A DNA stretch of 64,000 bases from Dyella thiooxydans (lineage in GTDB: Bacteria; Pseudomonadota; Gammaproteobacteria; Xanthomonadales; Rhodanobacteraceae). Where the stretch lies: NCBI RefSeq assembly GCF_001641285.1, contig NZ_CP014841.1:3622501-3686500 (forward strand), written 5' to 3'. Shown piece by piece: positions 1 to 8,589 of the stretch. The notes beneath the pieces are model-generated. The model made no database searches. It was not told the DNA's origin and worked only from the letters and a program-made list of their open reading frames with translations. The stretch's first letter is position 1. Every line of letters begins with the position of its first letter. A program made the translations under genes and the position numbers.

Positions 1-1500
1 CAGGTTGAAGGGCGAGGGCAGGCTCAGCGTGACCGCCTCGTCGGGCAGGCCGACCGCATCGGCGAAGTGGCGGAAGTTGGCGCCGGCGCTGAGCGTGGCC
101 GAGGTCATCACCACGCCGCTGGCGTTGCCCCACAGCACGTTGCGCAGCAGGCCCGCGGCCGACACCGCCGAGGCGTGGCAGACCAGCTGCTGGTCCGCCG
201 CCTGGGTGACCCAGCGCGCCAGCGGCGGCGCATGTTCGTGGTCCGGCGTGGACCAGGCGCGCCAGCAGCGGCCCTGCCGCTCCAGCCGTTCCAGCGCGAT
301 GCCCAGCTCGCGCGCCAGCGCTTCCTGGGTCGGTCCGCCCTCGCTCATCTCCACCACCGCGCGGCGCACCGCGTTGAGCCAGCGCTGCACCTCGCCGGTG
401 AGCACGGCGAGGTGTTCGGCGTGCAGCGTCCACTGTTCCGGCAGCTGGCCGAGCGAGCCGCGGTACATCGGCTCCTGTTCGCCGGGGTCGGGCATCCAGG
501 CCAGGCGGATCTCGCGCTCCAGTTCCTCCAGCGCGTCGCTGAGCTCCTGCAGCTTGGCGTCGCCCAGGTCGAGGGTGAGCTTGCCCAGCAGTTCCTTGTC
601 GGTGAGCGAGTAGGCCGCGTGCACCTGGCGCCCGAGCCGGCTCAGCTGGCGCGTCGCGGCGCCGAGGAAGACCTCGGCGGTGCCGCGGTCGATCGCCTTG
701 CTGGCGACGTGGTGGGCCTCGTCGAACACGTACAGCGTCTCGTCCGGCTTGGGCAGGATCACCCCGCCCCAGCTGTCCTCCTCGCTGCCGGGCATGGTCA
801 GGTCGGCCAGCACCAGGTCCTGGTTGGCCACCACGATCTCGGCATCGGCCACCGCGCGGCGCGCGGCGAAGAACGGGCAGCCCATGAACTGCGCGCAGCG
901 GCGACCGGTGCAGCCGCCGGCGCTGGTGGTGATCATCGCGCGCACCATGTCGCCGACCGGCTCGGGCGCGGCGTCCATGTCGCCGTCCCAGCGGCCGGTG
1001 TCCAGCGCGGTCACCAGCTTGCCCAATGCGGCCTTGTCGCGCTCGCCCGGCGGCTTGCTCCACAGCGCCAGGTCGGTGTCGAAGCCCAGCCCCAGCTGCG
1101 CGTCGGCGGCCAGGCTGTTGCCGGCCATCAGCAGGTTGCGCGGGCAGACGTAGCGGCCGCGCCCCTTGGCCAGCGCCACCTTGGCCTCGATGCCGTTGAG
1201 CGACAGGTACAGCGGGATATCGCGCTGCACCAGCTGCTCCTGCAGCGCGACGGTGGCGGTGGCGATGAGCAGCTTCTTCCTCTGCGCCCGCGCCACCGCG
1301 TGACCGGCGATCAGGTAGGCCATCGACTTGCCGGTGCCGGTCGGCGCCTCGATCACCGCCGCGCCACCTGCCTCGGCCAGCGCCTTGGCCACCTCGGCGA
1401 TCATCCGCCCCTGCGAGGCGCGCGGACGGAACCCGGGCAGGCCGTCCTTGAGACGGGTGTAGGCGGCGCGGATGGCGTCCTTGGTGTCGTCGGTCAGCAC
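1..1500 (-). CDS. dinG: ATP-dependent DNA helicase, DinG/XPD-like, 3' part missing (window edge)
   Basis: Superfamily 2 helicase with an iron-sulfur cluster; this family unwinds forked DNA, R-loops and G-quadruplexes and acts in DNA damage tolerance. The reverse strand reads a Walker A (EAPTGTGKS), then a cluster-type cysteine set (VCPRN, CTGRRC, GCPFF), a DEAH box (FDEAHH) and motif V (MTSATLS) near the left edge. Only the first ~500 residues are present; the C-terminal helicase domain lies outside. The start is taken as GTG at 1500, giving a protein beginning VLTDDTK; there is no upstream in-frame stop close by, so the start is a guess. It is divergent from the regulator that follows. Confidence 0.88.
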   Translation of the reverse strand, partial: MLTDDTKDAIRAAYTRLKDGLPGFRPRASQGRMIAEVAKALAEAGGAAVIEAPTGTGKSMAYLIAGHAVARAQRKKLLIATATVALQEQLVQRDIPLYLSLNGIEAKVALAKGRGRYVCPRNLLMAGNSLAADAQLGLGFDTDLALWSKPPGERDKAALGKLVTALDTGRWDGDMDAAPEPVGDMVRAMITTSAGGCTGRRCAQFMGCPFFAARRAVADAEIVVANQDLVLADLTMPGSEEDSWGGVILPKPDETLYVFDEAHHVASKAIDRGTAEVFLGAATRQLSRLGRQVHAAYSLTDKELLGKLTLDLGDAKLQELSDALEELEREIRLAWMPDPGEQEPMYRGSLGQLPEQWTLHAEHLAVLTGEVQRWLNAVRRAVVEMSEGGPTQEALARELGIALERLERQGRCWRAWSTPDHEHAPPLARWVTQAADQQLVCHASAVSAAGLLRNVLWGNASGVVMTSATLSAGANFRHFADAVGLPDEAVTLSLPSPFNL

Positions 1501-1631
1501 GGGGTCAAGCCGGAGGGGAAACGGTCGATAAGGGGCGATGAGGCGTGGAAGCGAGGGCAGGCACGCGGGCAGACCAGTGTATCGGATCGCCCCGGCAGGC
1601 TTCGCCGACGGCCATGGAGCAACGAGACCCG

Positions 1632-4571
1632 ATGAAGCCACTACCGCACGACGAGATGCCGAGCACGCCCGTCGCCAGCCCGCTGACGTGGCTGGAGCGG
1701 TTGCTGGAAGCGCCGAGCCCGTCGGCCGTCGCCGGCGTGGTGACGGACATGGCGCTGAGCGCGCCGGAGGTCGAGGCGGCCTGGGTGCTGTGGTGGATGC
1801 CCGGGCAGATGCAGCCGGAATGCTGTCCACCGATGCGCCTGGACGCGGACGCGACCGCTGCCGTCCTTGCCGTGACCGGACAGGAGCGGCTGCACGGCAG
1901 TGCCGACGGCTCGCTGCTGGCGTGGCGGCTGTGCCGTCCGGCGCGCGCGGTGTTGCTGCTGCGCTGGCGCGAGGCCCAACGGGACCCCGTGCAGGCCATG
2001 GCGAGCCTGCCCGCGGCGCTGCTCCAGCTGGCCGGCCGCCAGCTACAGCGCACGCTGGAACTGACCGACCTGCAGCGCTCGCATGACCAGCTGGAGCGCT
2101 CGGAGCTGCTGCAGCGGGCCCTGCTGAGCATCTCCGAGCTGTCCGCCTCGGAGCTGGAGATGCCGGACATGCTGCGGGCCGTCCACGACATCGTGGGTGG
2201 CCTGATGTACGCGGAGAATTTCTTCATCGTCCGCCACGATCCCGTCCGCGGCATGCTGCGCTTCCTGTACTACGCCGACACCCTCGACGAGGAGGGGCAG
2301 CCGGCCGAGGAGACCCCGCTGGATCGGCTGGAGGGCACCTGGACCTGGCATCTGCTCACCGGTGGGCGGCCGTTGCGCGGGACGCCCGAGGAGATCGAGC
2401 GCGAGCTCGGCGCCACGCTGCGGCTGGTCGGGCCGCAATGCGTCTACTGGCTGGGTGTGCCGATGCTCTGCGAGGGGGCGGTCTGTGGCGCGCTGGTCGT
2501 GCAGACCTACGAGCCGGGCAGCCGCTATACGCCCGAGGACCAGGCGCTGCTGCAGTTCGTCGGCAACCACATGCTCACCGCGCTGCAGCGCCGGGAAGGG
2601 CGCGAGGACCTCGAGCGGCGCGTGCGCGAGCGCACCGCCGAGCTGGACACACTGAACCGGGGCCTCAAGCAGGAGGTGGCCGAACGCCAGCGTGCCGAGC
2701 GCCTGCAGGGCACCCTGTTCCGCATTGCCCGCCTGGCCACCGACGAGATCGACCGCCAGGCTTTCTATCGCGAGGTGCACGCCACGGTCGGCGGGCTGAT
2801 CGAGGCCAGCAACTTTTTCATCGCGCTGGTCGACGAGACGACCGGCATGCTCGAGTTCCCCTACGCGGTGGACATCACCGGCGAGTCCTACGCGCCGCGA
2901 CCGCTCGGACGGGGCCTGTGCGAATACGTGCTGGGCCACGGCGCGTTGCTGCTCGACGCCGACGCGATGGACGACATGCGCAGGCGGGGGATGATCGACG
3001 TCCACAACACCGGCACGCCATCGCTGTGCTGGCTCGGTGTGCCGTTGCGCGACGGCGAGCGCACGATCGGCGTGGTCGCCGTGCAGAGCTACACCGGCGC
3101 GGAGACCTATGGTCCCTCGGAGCTCGAACTGCTCGGCTTCGTCGCCTCGCAGATCGCCACCAGCCTGCAGCGTCGCCGCGTCGCCGACGCCCTGCAGCAC
3201 GCCTATGCGCAGCTCGAACAGCGCGTGCACGAACGTACCCGCGAACTGCGCCGGGAGATCCGCGAGCGCGAGCGCATGCAGCAGCAACTGCGCCACCAGG
3301 TGATGCACGATCCGCTCACCGGCCTGCCCAACCGCGACTTCCTGCGCGGCCGCATCGACCGCGCGCTGGAGCGGATGGCGCTGGACCCGCAGATCCGTTG
3401 CGCGCTGCTCTACATCGACGTGGACCGCTTCAAGATCATCAACGACAGTCTCGGCCACCTGGCCGGCGATGCCGTGCTGAAGGAGGTCGCGCTGCGCCTG
3501 CAGGCCTGCGTGCGCGAGCCGGACGTAGTCGCGAGGCTGGCCGGAGACGAGTTCGCGATCCTGCTCGAGCACGTGGACACCCCCGAGTCCGCGGCCCGCG
3601 TGGCCCAGCGCGTGCTCGATGCGGTGGGGCATGCGCTGCCGGTCTCCGGCCGCGAGCTGCAGCCCAGTGCCAGCCTGGGCATCGCACTGGGCGACAGCCG
3701 CTACACCCATGCCGACGAACTTCTGCGCGATGCGGACATCGCGCTCTATCGCGCCAAGGAGCTCGGCCGCAAGCGTTACGCGATGTTCGACGACACCCTG
3801 GCGAAGAACGTGGTGGACGAGCTGAGCATGGAGGGTGAGCTTCGCCAGGGCTTGCAGCGCGGCGAGTTCCAGCCCTACCTGCAACCGATCTGTCGGCTGG
3901 AGACCGGCGAGCTGGTCGGTTACGAAGCGCTGCTGCGCTGGCACCATCCCGAGCGCGGCACGCTGCTGCCCGGGGCCTTCCTGCGGGTGGCCGAGGATTG
4001 CGGGCAGATCGAGGCGATCGACTGGCAACTGTTCGAGCGCGCCTGCGAGGCGCTCCTTCGGCTGCCGGGAGACAGCGAATTCCTCACCCTCAACGTGTCG
4101 GCACAGCACCTGCGCCACGGCGACTTCGACCGTCGCCTGCTGGGCATGATCGCGCGCGTGGGCGTGTCGCCGTCGCGGGTGATCGTGGAGGTGACCGAGG
4201 GCTCGCTGCTGGACGATCCCGACCGCGTGCGCAACATCCTCGAGCGCCTGCGCCTGGCTGGCGTGGGTGCGGCGCTGGACGACTTCGGCACCGGGTATTC
4301 CTCGCTCAACTACCTGCACTCGCTGCCGTTGCGCATCCTCAAGATCGACCGCAGCTTCGTGCAGGCACTGGATGCCGGCGATGCCAACAGCTCCACCGTG
4401 GTCGAGGCGATCCTGGCGCTGGCGCGGGCGCTGGACATCCACGTGATCGCCGAAGGCATCGAAACCCAGCGACAGCGCTCACTGTTGCGCAACATGGCCT
4501 GCGAGCTGGGCCAGGGCTTCCTGCTCGGCCGGCCCGAGCCGGTCGAGCACTGGGTGGTCGAGCCGGCCTGA
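1632..4571 (+). CDS. GAF-GAF-GGDEF-EAL cyclic-di-GMP regulator
   Basis: Predicted bifunctional cyclic-di-GMP enzyme. From the N-terminus: a non-conserved region, two GAF sensor domains (about residues 160-325 and 365-520), a coiled coil, a GGDEF domain whose signature reads AGDEF (637-641, still compatible with cyclase activity), and an EAL domain (EALLRW at 765, NVSAQ, DDFGTGYSS, EGIET). The EAL catalytic motifs look complete, so phosphodiesterase activity is likely. No signal peptide or membrane segment, so a cytoplasmic sensor is inferred. The ligands of the GAF domains are unknown. ATG at 1614 or GTG at 1545 are alternative starts in the same frame; 1632 has the better purine-rich stretch upstream. 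Confidence 0.9.
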   Translation: MKPLPHDEMPSTPVASPLTWLERLLEAPSPSAVAGVVTDMALSAPEVEAAWVLWWMPGQMQPECCPPMRLDADATAAVLAVTGQERLHGSADGSLLAWRLCRPARAVLLLRWREAQRDPVQAMASLPAALLQLAGRQLQRTLELTDLQRSHDQLERSELLQRALLSISELSASELEMPDMLRAVHDIVGGLMYAENFFIVRHDPVRGMLRFLYYADTLDEEGQPAEETPLDRLEGTWTWHLLTGGRPLRGTPEEIERELGATLRLVGPQCVYWLGVPMLCEGAVCGALVVQTYEPGSRYTPEDQALLQFVGNHMLTALQRREGREDLERRVRERTAELDTLNRGLKQEVAERQRAERLQGTLFRIARLATDEIDRQAFYREVHATVGGLIEASNFFIALVDETTGMLEFPYAVDITGESYAPRPLGRGLCEYVLGHGALLLDADAMDDMRRRGMIDVHNTGTPSLCWLGVPLRDGERTIGVVAVQSYTGAETYGPSELELLGFVASQIATSLQRRRVADALQHAYAQLEQRVHERTRELRREIRERERMQQQLRHQVMHDPLTGLPNRDFLRGRIDRALERMALDPQIRCALLYIDVDRFKIINDSLGHLAGDAVLKEVALRLQACVREPDVVARLAGDEFAILLEHVDTPESAARVAQRVLDAVGHALPVSGRELQPSASLGIALGDSRYTHADELLRDADIALYRAKELGRKRYAMFDDTLAKNVVDELSMEGELRQGLQRGEFQPYLQPICRLETGELVGYEALLRWHHPERGTLLPGAFLRVAEDCGQIEAIDWQLFERACEALLRLPGDSEFLTLNVSAQHLRHGDFDRRLLGMIARVGVSPSRVIVEVTEGSLLDDPDRVRNILERLRLAGVGAALDDFGTGYSSLNYLHSLPLRILKIDRSFVQALDAGDANSSTVVEAILALARALDIHVIAEGIETQRQRSLLRNMACELGQGFLLGRPEPVEHWVVEPA

Positions 4572-4578
4572 GGGTGGC

Positions 4579-5229
4579 TCAGCGTCCGGCGATCTGGCGC
4601 AGTGCCTGTTCGAAGACTTCCGGCGGCTGCCCGCCGGAGATCAGGTGCTGCCGGTTGACGATCACCGCCGGTACCGAATGGATGCCCGCGCGCAGGAAGA
4701 ACTGCTCGTCGCCACGCACGTCCTCCGCGTAGCGGTCGCTGGCCAGCACGGCGCGGGCCTCTCCGGCGTCCAGCCCCACCGAGCCGGCCACGTCCGCCAG
4801 TACGTCGTGGTCGCTGACATCCCGGCCATCGGTGAAATAGGCCACCAGCAGGGCGCGCTTGAGCGCGTGCTGCCTGCCGGTCTCCTCGGCCCAGTGCAGC
4901 AGGCGGTGCGCGTCGAAGGTGTTGACGATGCGCCGCTGGTCCTGGTGGGCGAAGGTGAAGCCCACCGCGGCGCCACGCTGGCGGATCGCTTCCTGGTTCT
5001 GCGCCAGCTGCACGGCGTTCAGGCCGTACTTGCGGCCCAGGTGCTCGGCGATGTCCTCGCCCTCCGGCGCCATCTGCGGGTTCAGCTCGAACGGCTGGAA
5101 GTGGATCTCGGCCCGCACCTCGCCGTCGAGCGCGGCCAGCGCGCGTTCCAGCGAGGCCAGGCCGACGGCGCACCACGGGCACACCACGTCGGAGACGAAG
5201 TCGATGCGCAGCGGCTGGGGGTCGGACAT
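4579..5229 (-). CDS. DsbA-family oxidoreductase (FrnE-like)
   Basis: Thioredoxin-fold protein of about 216 residues. It opens with MSDPQPLRIDFVSDVVCPWC, placing a CPWC redox motif right after the first strand, as in the cytoplasmic FrnE/2-hydroxychromene isomerase branch of the DsbA family. No signal peptide, so it probably acts in the cytoplasm in thiol-disulfide exchange or glutathione-dependent isomerisation. The cis-proline region (IHSVPAVIVN) is present and supports the fold. Substrate unknown. The ORF stays open far upstream, but the start at 5229 is the one giving a family-length protein. It ends 8 nt from the convergent cyclic-di-GMP gene. Confidence 0.85.
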   Translation of the reverse strand: MSDPQPLRIDFVSDVVCPWCAVGLASLERALAALDGEVRAEIHFQPFELNPQMAPEGEDIAEHLGRKYGLNAVQLAQNQEAIRQRGAAVGFTFAHQDQRRIVNTFDAHRLLHWAEETGRQHALKRALLVAYFTDGRDVSDHDVLADVAGSVGLDAGEARAVLASDRYAEDVRGDEQFFLRAGIHSVPAVIVNRQHLISGGQPPEVFEQALRQIAGR

Positions 5230-5300
5230 GGCGGGGATTCCGTGGGGCGCCAGCGACAGGCTGGCCGATCCGCCCCAGATGGAGGCGGATCGCCGCGGGC

Positions 5301-6932
5301 TCAACCGCCGGTCAGGCTCAGCGCCACCGCCTCGGCCACGCGGATGCCGTCCACCCCCGCCGAGAGGATGCCGCCGGCGTAGCCCGCGCCCTCGCCGGCC
5401 GGGTACAGGCCGGTGGTGTTCAGGCTCTGCAGCGACTCGTCGCGCTTGATGCGGATCGGCGAGGAGGTGCGCGTCTCCACCCCGGTGAACACCGCGTCGT
5501 GCATGCCGAAGCCGCGGATCTGCCGGTCGAACGCGGGCATCGCCTCGCGGATCGCGGCGATCGCGTAGTCGGGCAGGGCGCTGTCCAGGCTGCCCAGGGT
5601 GACGCCGGGCTTGAACGAGGGCAGCACCTCGCCGAAGGCCGACGAGGCCCGCCCGGCGAGGAAGTCGCCGACCAGCTGGCCCGGTGCGTTGTAGTTCTCG
5701 CCGCCCAGCACGTAGGCATGGCTTTCCAGCGCGCGTTGCAGGGCGATGCCGGCCAGCGGGCTGCCGCTGGGATCGAAGGCGGCGTAGTCGGACGGATCGA
5801 TGCCGACCACGATCGCCGCGTTCGCGTTGCGCTCGTTGCGCGAGTACTGGCTCATGCCGTTGGTGACCACCCGGCCCGGCTCGCTGGTCGCCGCCACCAC
5901 CGTGCCGCCCGGGCACATGCAGAAGCTGTACACGCTGCGGCCGTTCTTCGCGTGGTGCACCAGCTTGTAGTCGGCCGCGCCGAGGCGCTCGTGGCCGGCC
6001 TGCGGACCGTAGCGGGCGCGGTCGATCACCGACTGCGGATGCTCCACGCGGAAGCCGACCGAGAACGGCTTGGCCTCCACGTAGACGCCGCGCGCGTGCA
6101 GCATGGCGAAGGTGTCGCGCGCGCTGTGGCCCACCGCCAGTACCACGTGCTCGCTGCGCAGTTCCTCGCCGCTGGCCAGGCGCACGCCGCGCACGCGCTG
6201 GCGCTCGCTGCCTTCGGCGTCCAGCAGCAGGTCCTCGACGCGCTGGCTGAAACGGATCTCGCCGCCCAGCGACTCGATCGTGGCGCGCATGTGCTCGACC
6301 ATCGATACCAGCCGGAAGGTGCCGATGTGCGGCCGGTTGATCCACAGGATCTCCTCCGGCGCACCGGCCTTCACGAACTCGGTCAGCACCTTGCGGCCGT
6401 AGTGCTTCGGATCGGAGATCTGGCTGTACAGCTTGCCGTCGGAGAAGGTGCCGGCGCCGCCCTCGCCGAACTGCACGTTCGACTCCGGGTGCAGGTTGCG
6501 CTTGCGCCACAGGTCCCAGGTGTCCTTGGTGCGCTCGCGCACGGCCTTGCCGCGGTCCAGGATGATCGGGCAGAAACCCATCTGCGCCAGCACCAGCCCG
6601 GCGAACAGGCCGCACGGTCCCATGCCGATCACGATCGGCCGGTGCGGACTTTTCGCCGGCGCCTGCGTAACGAAGCGGTAGCTGGTGTCCGGCGTCGGGC
6701 CGAGGTGGCGGTCGTCGGCGAAGCGCGCCAGCACGGCGGCCTCGTCGGCCAGCTCCAGGTCCAGCGCGTAGATCAGCGCGATCGCGCCGCGCTTGCGCGC
6801 GTCGGTGCTGCGTTTGGCCACGCTGTAGCCGCGCAGCGCACCCTTGCCGAGCTTGAGACGGGTGAGGATCGCCTGCTCGAGATCGGCCTCGGTGTGGTCC
6901 AGCGGCAGCTTGAGGTCGGTCAGTCGCAGCAT
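5301..6932 (-). CDS. FAD-dependent dehydrogenase, COG2509 type
   Basis: Predicted flavoprotein of 543 residues. After an N-terminal region of about 95 residues it shows a dinucleotide-binding motif (VIGMGPCGLFAG), then FGEGGAGTFSDGKL, a second substrate/FAD motif (VLAVGHSARDT) and a C-terminal GEGAGYAGGI motif that binds FAD. This pattern is that of the widespread uncharacterised FAD-dependent dehydrogenases (COG2509). The reaction is unknown. Start at ATG 6932 (MLRLTDLKLP) agrees with the family N-terminus. The 71-nt gap to the FrnE-like gene leaves co-transcription possible. Confidence 0.85.
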   Translation of the reverse strand: MLRLTDLKLPLDHTEADLEQAILTRLKLGKGALRGYSVAKRSTDARKRGAIALIYALDLELADEAAVLARFADDRHLGPTPDTSYRFVTQAPAKSPHRPIVIGMGPCGLFAGLVLAQMGFCPIILDRGKAVRERTKDTWDLWRKRNLHPESNVQFGEGGAGTFSDGKLYSQISDPKHYGRKVLTEFVKAGAPEEILWINRPHIGTFRLVSMVEHMRATIESLGGEIRFSQRVEDLLLDAEGSERQRVRGVRLASGEELRSEHVVLAVGHSARDTFAMLHARGVYVEAKPFSVGFRVEHPQSVIDRARYGPQAGHERLGAADYKLVHHAKNGRSVYSFCMCPGGTVVAATSEPGRVVTNGMSQYSRNERNANAAIVVGIDPSDYAAFDPSGSPLAGIALQRALESHAYVLGGENYNAPGQLVGDFLAGRASSAFGEVLPSFKPGVTLGSLDSALPDYAIAAIREAMPAFDRQIRGFGMHDAVFTGVETRTSSPIRIKRDESLQSLNTTGLYPAGEGAGYAGGILSAGVDGIRVAEAVALSLTGG

Positions 6933-7144
6933 GTCGGCGCGCTCGCTTGTTCGGCGGGATGGCGGCGGCCACGAGGGCCGCAGGCGCGCATTGTCCGGGC
7001 CGCGCGGGGCGCGGACAAGGATCGGCCCGCCGGAGGCGGGCCGTGGGTGAGCGGCGGGGAGGAAAAAATCAGCGGCCGGCGGAGGGCTGGCGGGGGTAGG
7101 GGGATGCCTTGCTCCGCCGGACGCTGAAAGGGAAAGCGGTGCGA

Positions 7145-7369
7145 TCAGGCTGCCAGCATGGTGAGGAACTGATCACCCGTGGCCTTGGGGTGAAGCAGCA
7201 GCATGCGGGGACCGGGACCGCGGGTGTGCCGGCGCGCGGCGGCGCGACACAGCTCTCCGTCGCCGCTCGCGATGGCGATGGCCTCGGCGGGCAGCGACGG
7301 CAGCGGGTGGCGGCAGGTCATGCCGTGTTGCGGGCCTCCGACGATGACGTACTCGATGATGGTTTCCAT
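7145..7369 (-). CDS. Small hypothetical protein, 74 aa
   Basis: Product METIIEYVIVGGPQ..., not recognised. Start at 7369 is supported by a purine-rich ribosome site (GAGGACAGGACC directly upstream); the longer ORF reading to 7501 lacks such support and is Pro/Arg-rich. The 74 residues have two Cys and no membrane segment. An 11-G run (7425-7435) lies about 55 nt upstream of the start. Nothing allows a function to be named. Confidence 0.55.
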   Translation of the reverse strand: METIIEYVIVGGPQHGMTCRHPLPSLPAEAIAIASGDGELCRAAARRHTRGPGPRMLLLHPKATGDQFLTMLAA

Positions 7370-7714
7370 GGTCCTGTCCTCAACTGGCGAGGGAGCATCC
7401 TTTGATCGCACCGGGAAGACCGTCGGGGGGGGGGGATGGGGGAGCCGCCGGTCTGTCCTGGCTGAAAGGAAGCAGGGGCCGCGCCAGCGAAGCGGGCGCA
7501 ATTGCGGGATCGATCACAGTTCGGAAAGGCGCTGCGACGCGTGCCCCCGGATCGATCATCGGTCTGCGCTCGATGCCGGCCGGAAAACGCCGCTTCAGGC
7601 TGCCGGAGAGGGGCTCACCGACCCCGGAGGGACGGTTCCCGCCCGGGAAAGTGGCCCTGATCGGCGATCGGAGCGTTCGAATGCGACCAAACAGGTCCGG
7701 ACTGACGTCCCGCG
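7370..7714. other. Intergenic region without recognisable gene
   Basis: 345 bases between two minus-strand hypothetical genes. ORFs here (for example 7402-7857 on plus) have Arg/Pro/Gly-rich shadow composition. The only unusual item is an uninterrupted run of 11 G (7425-7435) followed by ATGGGGG. No convincing promoter, terminator or RNA was seen. Confidence 0.5.
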
Positions 7715-8017
7715 TCACCCGTCCCGGCCGGTCGGGTCCGGAAGGGGCGGCTCGAGCGGCGGCAGCCGGTCGGCGACGCAGCGCCGGGCCAGTCCGATCC
7801 AATGGGTCAGACGCTCGCGATACATCGCCATGCTTTCCGGATCCGGCGGCTGGTTGAGCTCGGCGTCTTCCGAGTCGGCATCGGCCAGGCGGCTCAGCCG
7901 GTCCAGCACCATCCGGGGGTCCGGGTGGGCGGTGAGCAGCGCGGCGATCACCACGCTGTCCGCCTGCTGACGGGCGGAAATCAATCGGATCACTTGGGCG
8001 AGGTCGTCCGTGTTCAT
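7715..8017 (-). CDS. Hypothetical protein, about 100 aa
   Basis: Begins MNTDDLAQVIRLISARQQ and ends PDPTGRDG; not recognised. Mostly helical, acidic in the middle (ADADSEDAELNQPPDPE), no signal peptide. The start at 8017 has a GGGAG ribosome site seven bases upstream (CCGGGAGTGCACC). It follows the DUF1993 gene by 65 nt on the same strand and could be the last gene of the MFS-DUF1993 operon. Real coding is inferred from the ribosome site and balanced amino acid composition only. Confidence 0.6.
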   Translation of the reverse strand: MNTDDLAQVIRLISARQQADSVVIAALLTAHPDPRMVLDRLSRLADADSEDAELNQPPDPESMAMYRERLTHWIGLARRCVADRLPPLEPPLPDPTGRDG

Positions 8018-8082
8018 GGTGCACTCCCGGTCACTGCTGGAGGGCTGCCGTCCGGCACGAGGTGCCGGACGGCCATCGGTCG

Positions 8083-8589
8083 TCAGTGGCGGCCGATGAA
8101 GTCCTGCTTGCCGATCTCGGTACCGGCCTCGCGCAGGATGTTGTACGCGGTCGTGCAATGGAAGAACACGTTGGGCAGCACGAATTCCAGCAGGTAGGCC
8201 CGCCCCTCGTAGTCCAGCTCGCCGCTGCGCATCTTCAGGTGGATCGCACGCGTCTCGCTGCCGTCGATCTGCTCCGCGCCGAAACCCTTGACGTAGGTGA
8301 CGGCCCGCCCGATGCGGTCGTAGATCTGCTCGAAAGTGACTTCGTTGTCCTCGAACGAGGCCGGTTCCACGCCGGCGAGGCGGGCGGTGCCACGGCAGGC
8401 CATGTCGCAGGCGATCTGCACCTGCTTGACCAGCGGCAGCATGTCCGGGATCAGCCGCGTCTGCAGCAGCACGGCGTCGTCCACGCCCTTGGCCTGGGCG
8501 TGGGCGTGGCCCTTCTTCAGCACGGCGGTGAGGTTTTCCAGCGCGCGCACGAAAACGGGAACCGAGGCCTGGTACATCGAAAGCGTCAT
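8083..8589 (-). CDS. DUF1993 family protein
   Basis: Protein of 168 residues starting MTLSMYQASVPVFVRALENL, the typical opening of the DUF1993 family (putative DinB-like four-helix bundle). It carries the family's internal pattern FEDNEVTFEQIYDRI and closes with FFHCTTAYNILREAG. Biochemical role unknown; DinB-like bundles often bind metals through histidines, and H residues are present near the C-terminus. Its start overlaps the stop of the upstream MFS gene by 4 nt (ATGA), so the two are translationally coupled. Confidence 0.85.
   Translation of the reverse strand: MTLSMYQASVPVFVRALENLTAVLKKGHAHAQAKGVDDAVLLQTRLIPDMLPLVKQVQIACDMACRGTARLAGVEPASFEDNEVTFEQIYDRIGRAVTYVKGFGAEQIDGSETRAIHLKMRSGELDYEGRAYLLEFVLPNVFFHCTTAYNILREAGTEIGKQDFIGRH

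Noticed and set aside
2043..4442. 799-residue minus-strand ORF opposite the GGDEF-EAL gene
   Set aside because: Its residues are those expected of antisense to a GC-rich gene (Arg, Ala, His, Gln-rich, no domain), while the plus strand has intact GGDEF/EAL motifs.
7024..7042. GGCCCGCC/GGCGGGCC hairpin near 7030 as a terminator
   Set aside because: Perfect stem but no T run on either side; kept out as a terminator.
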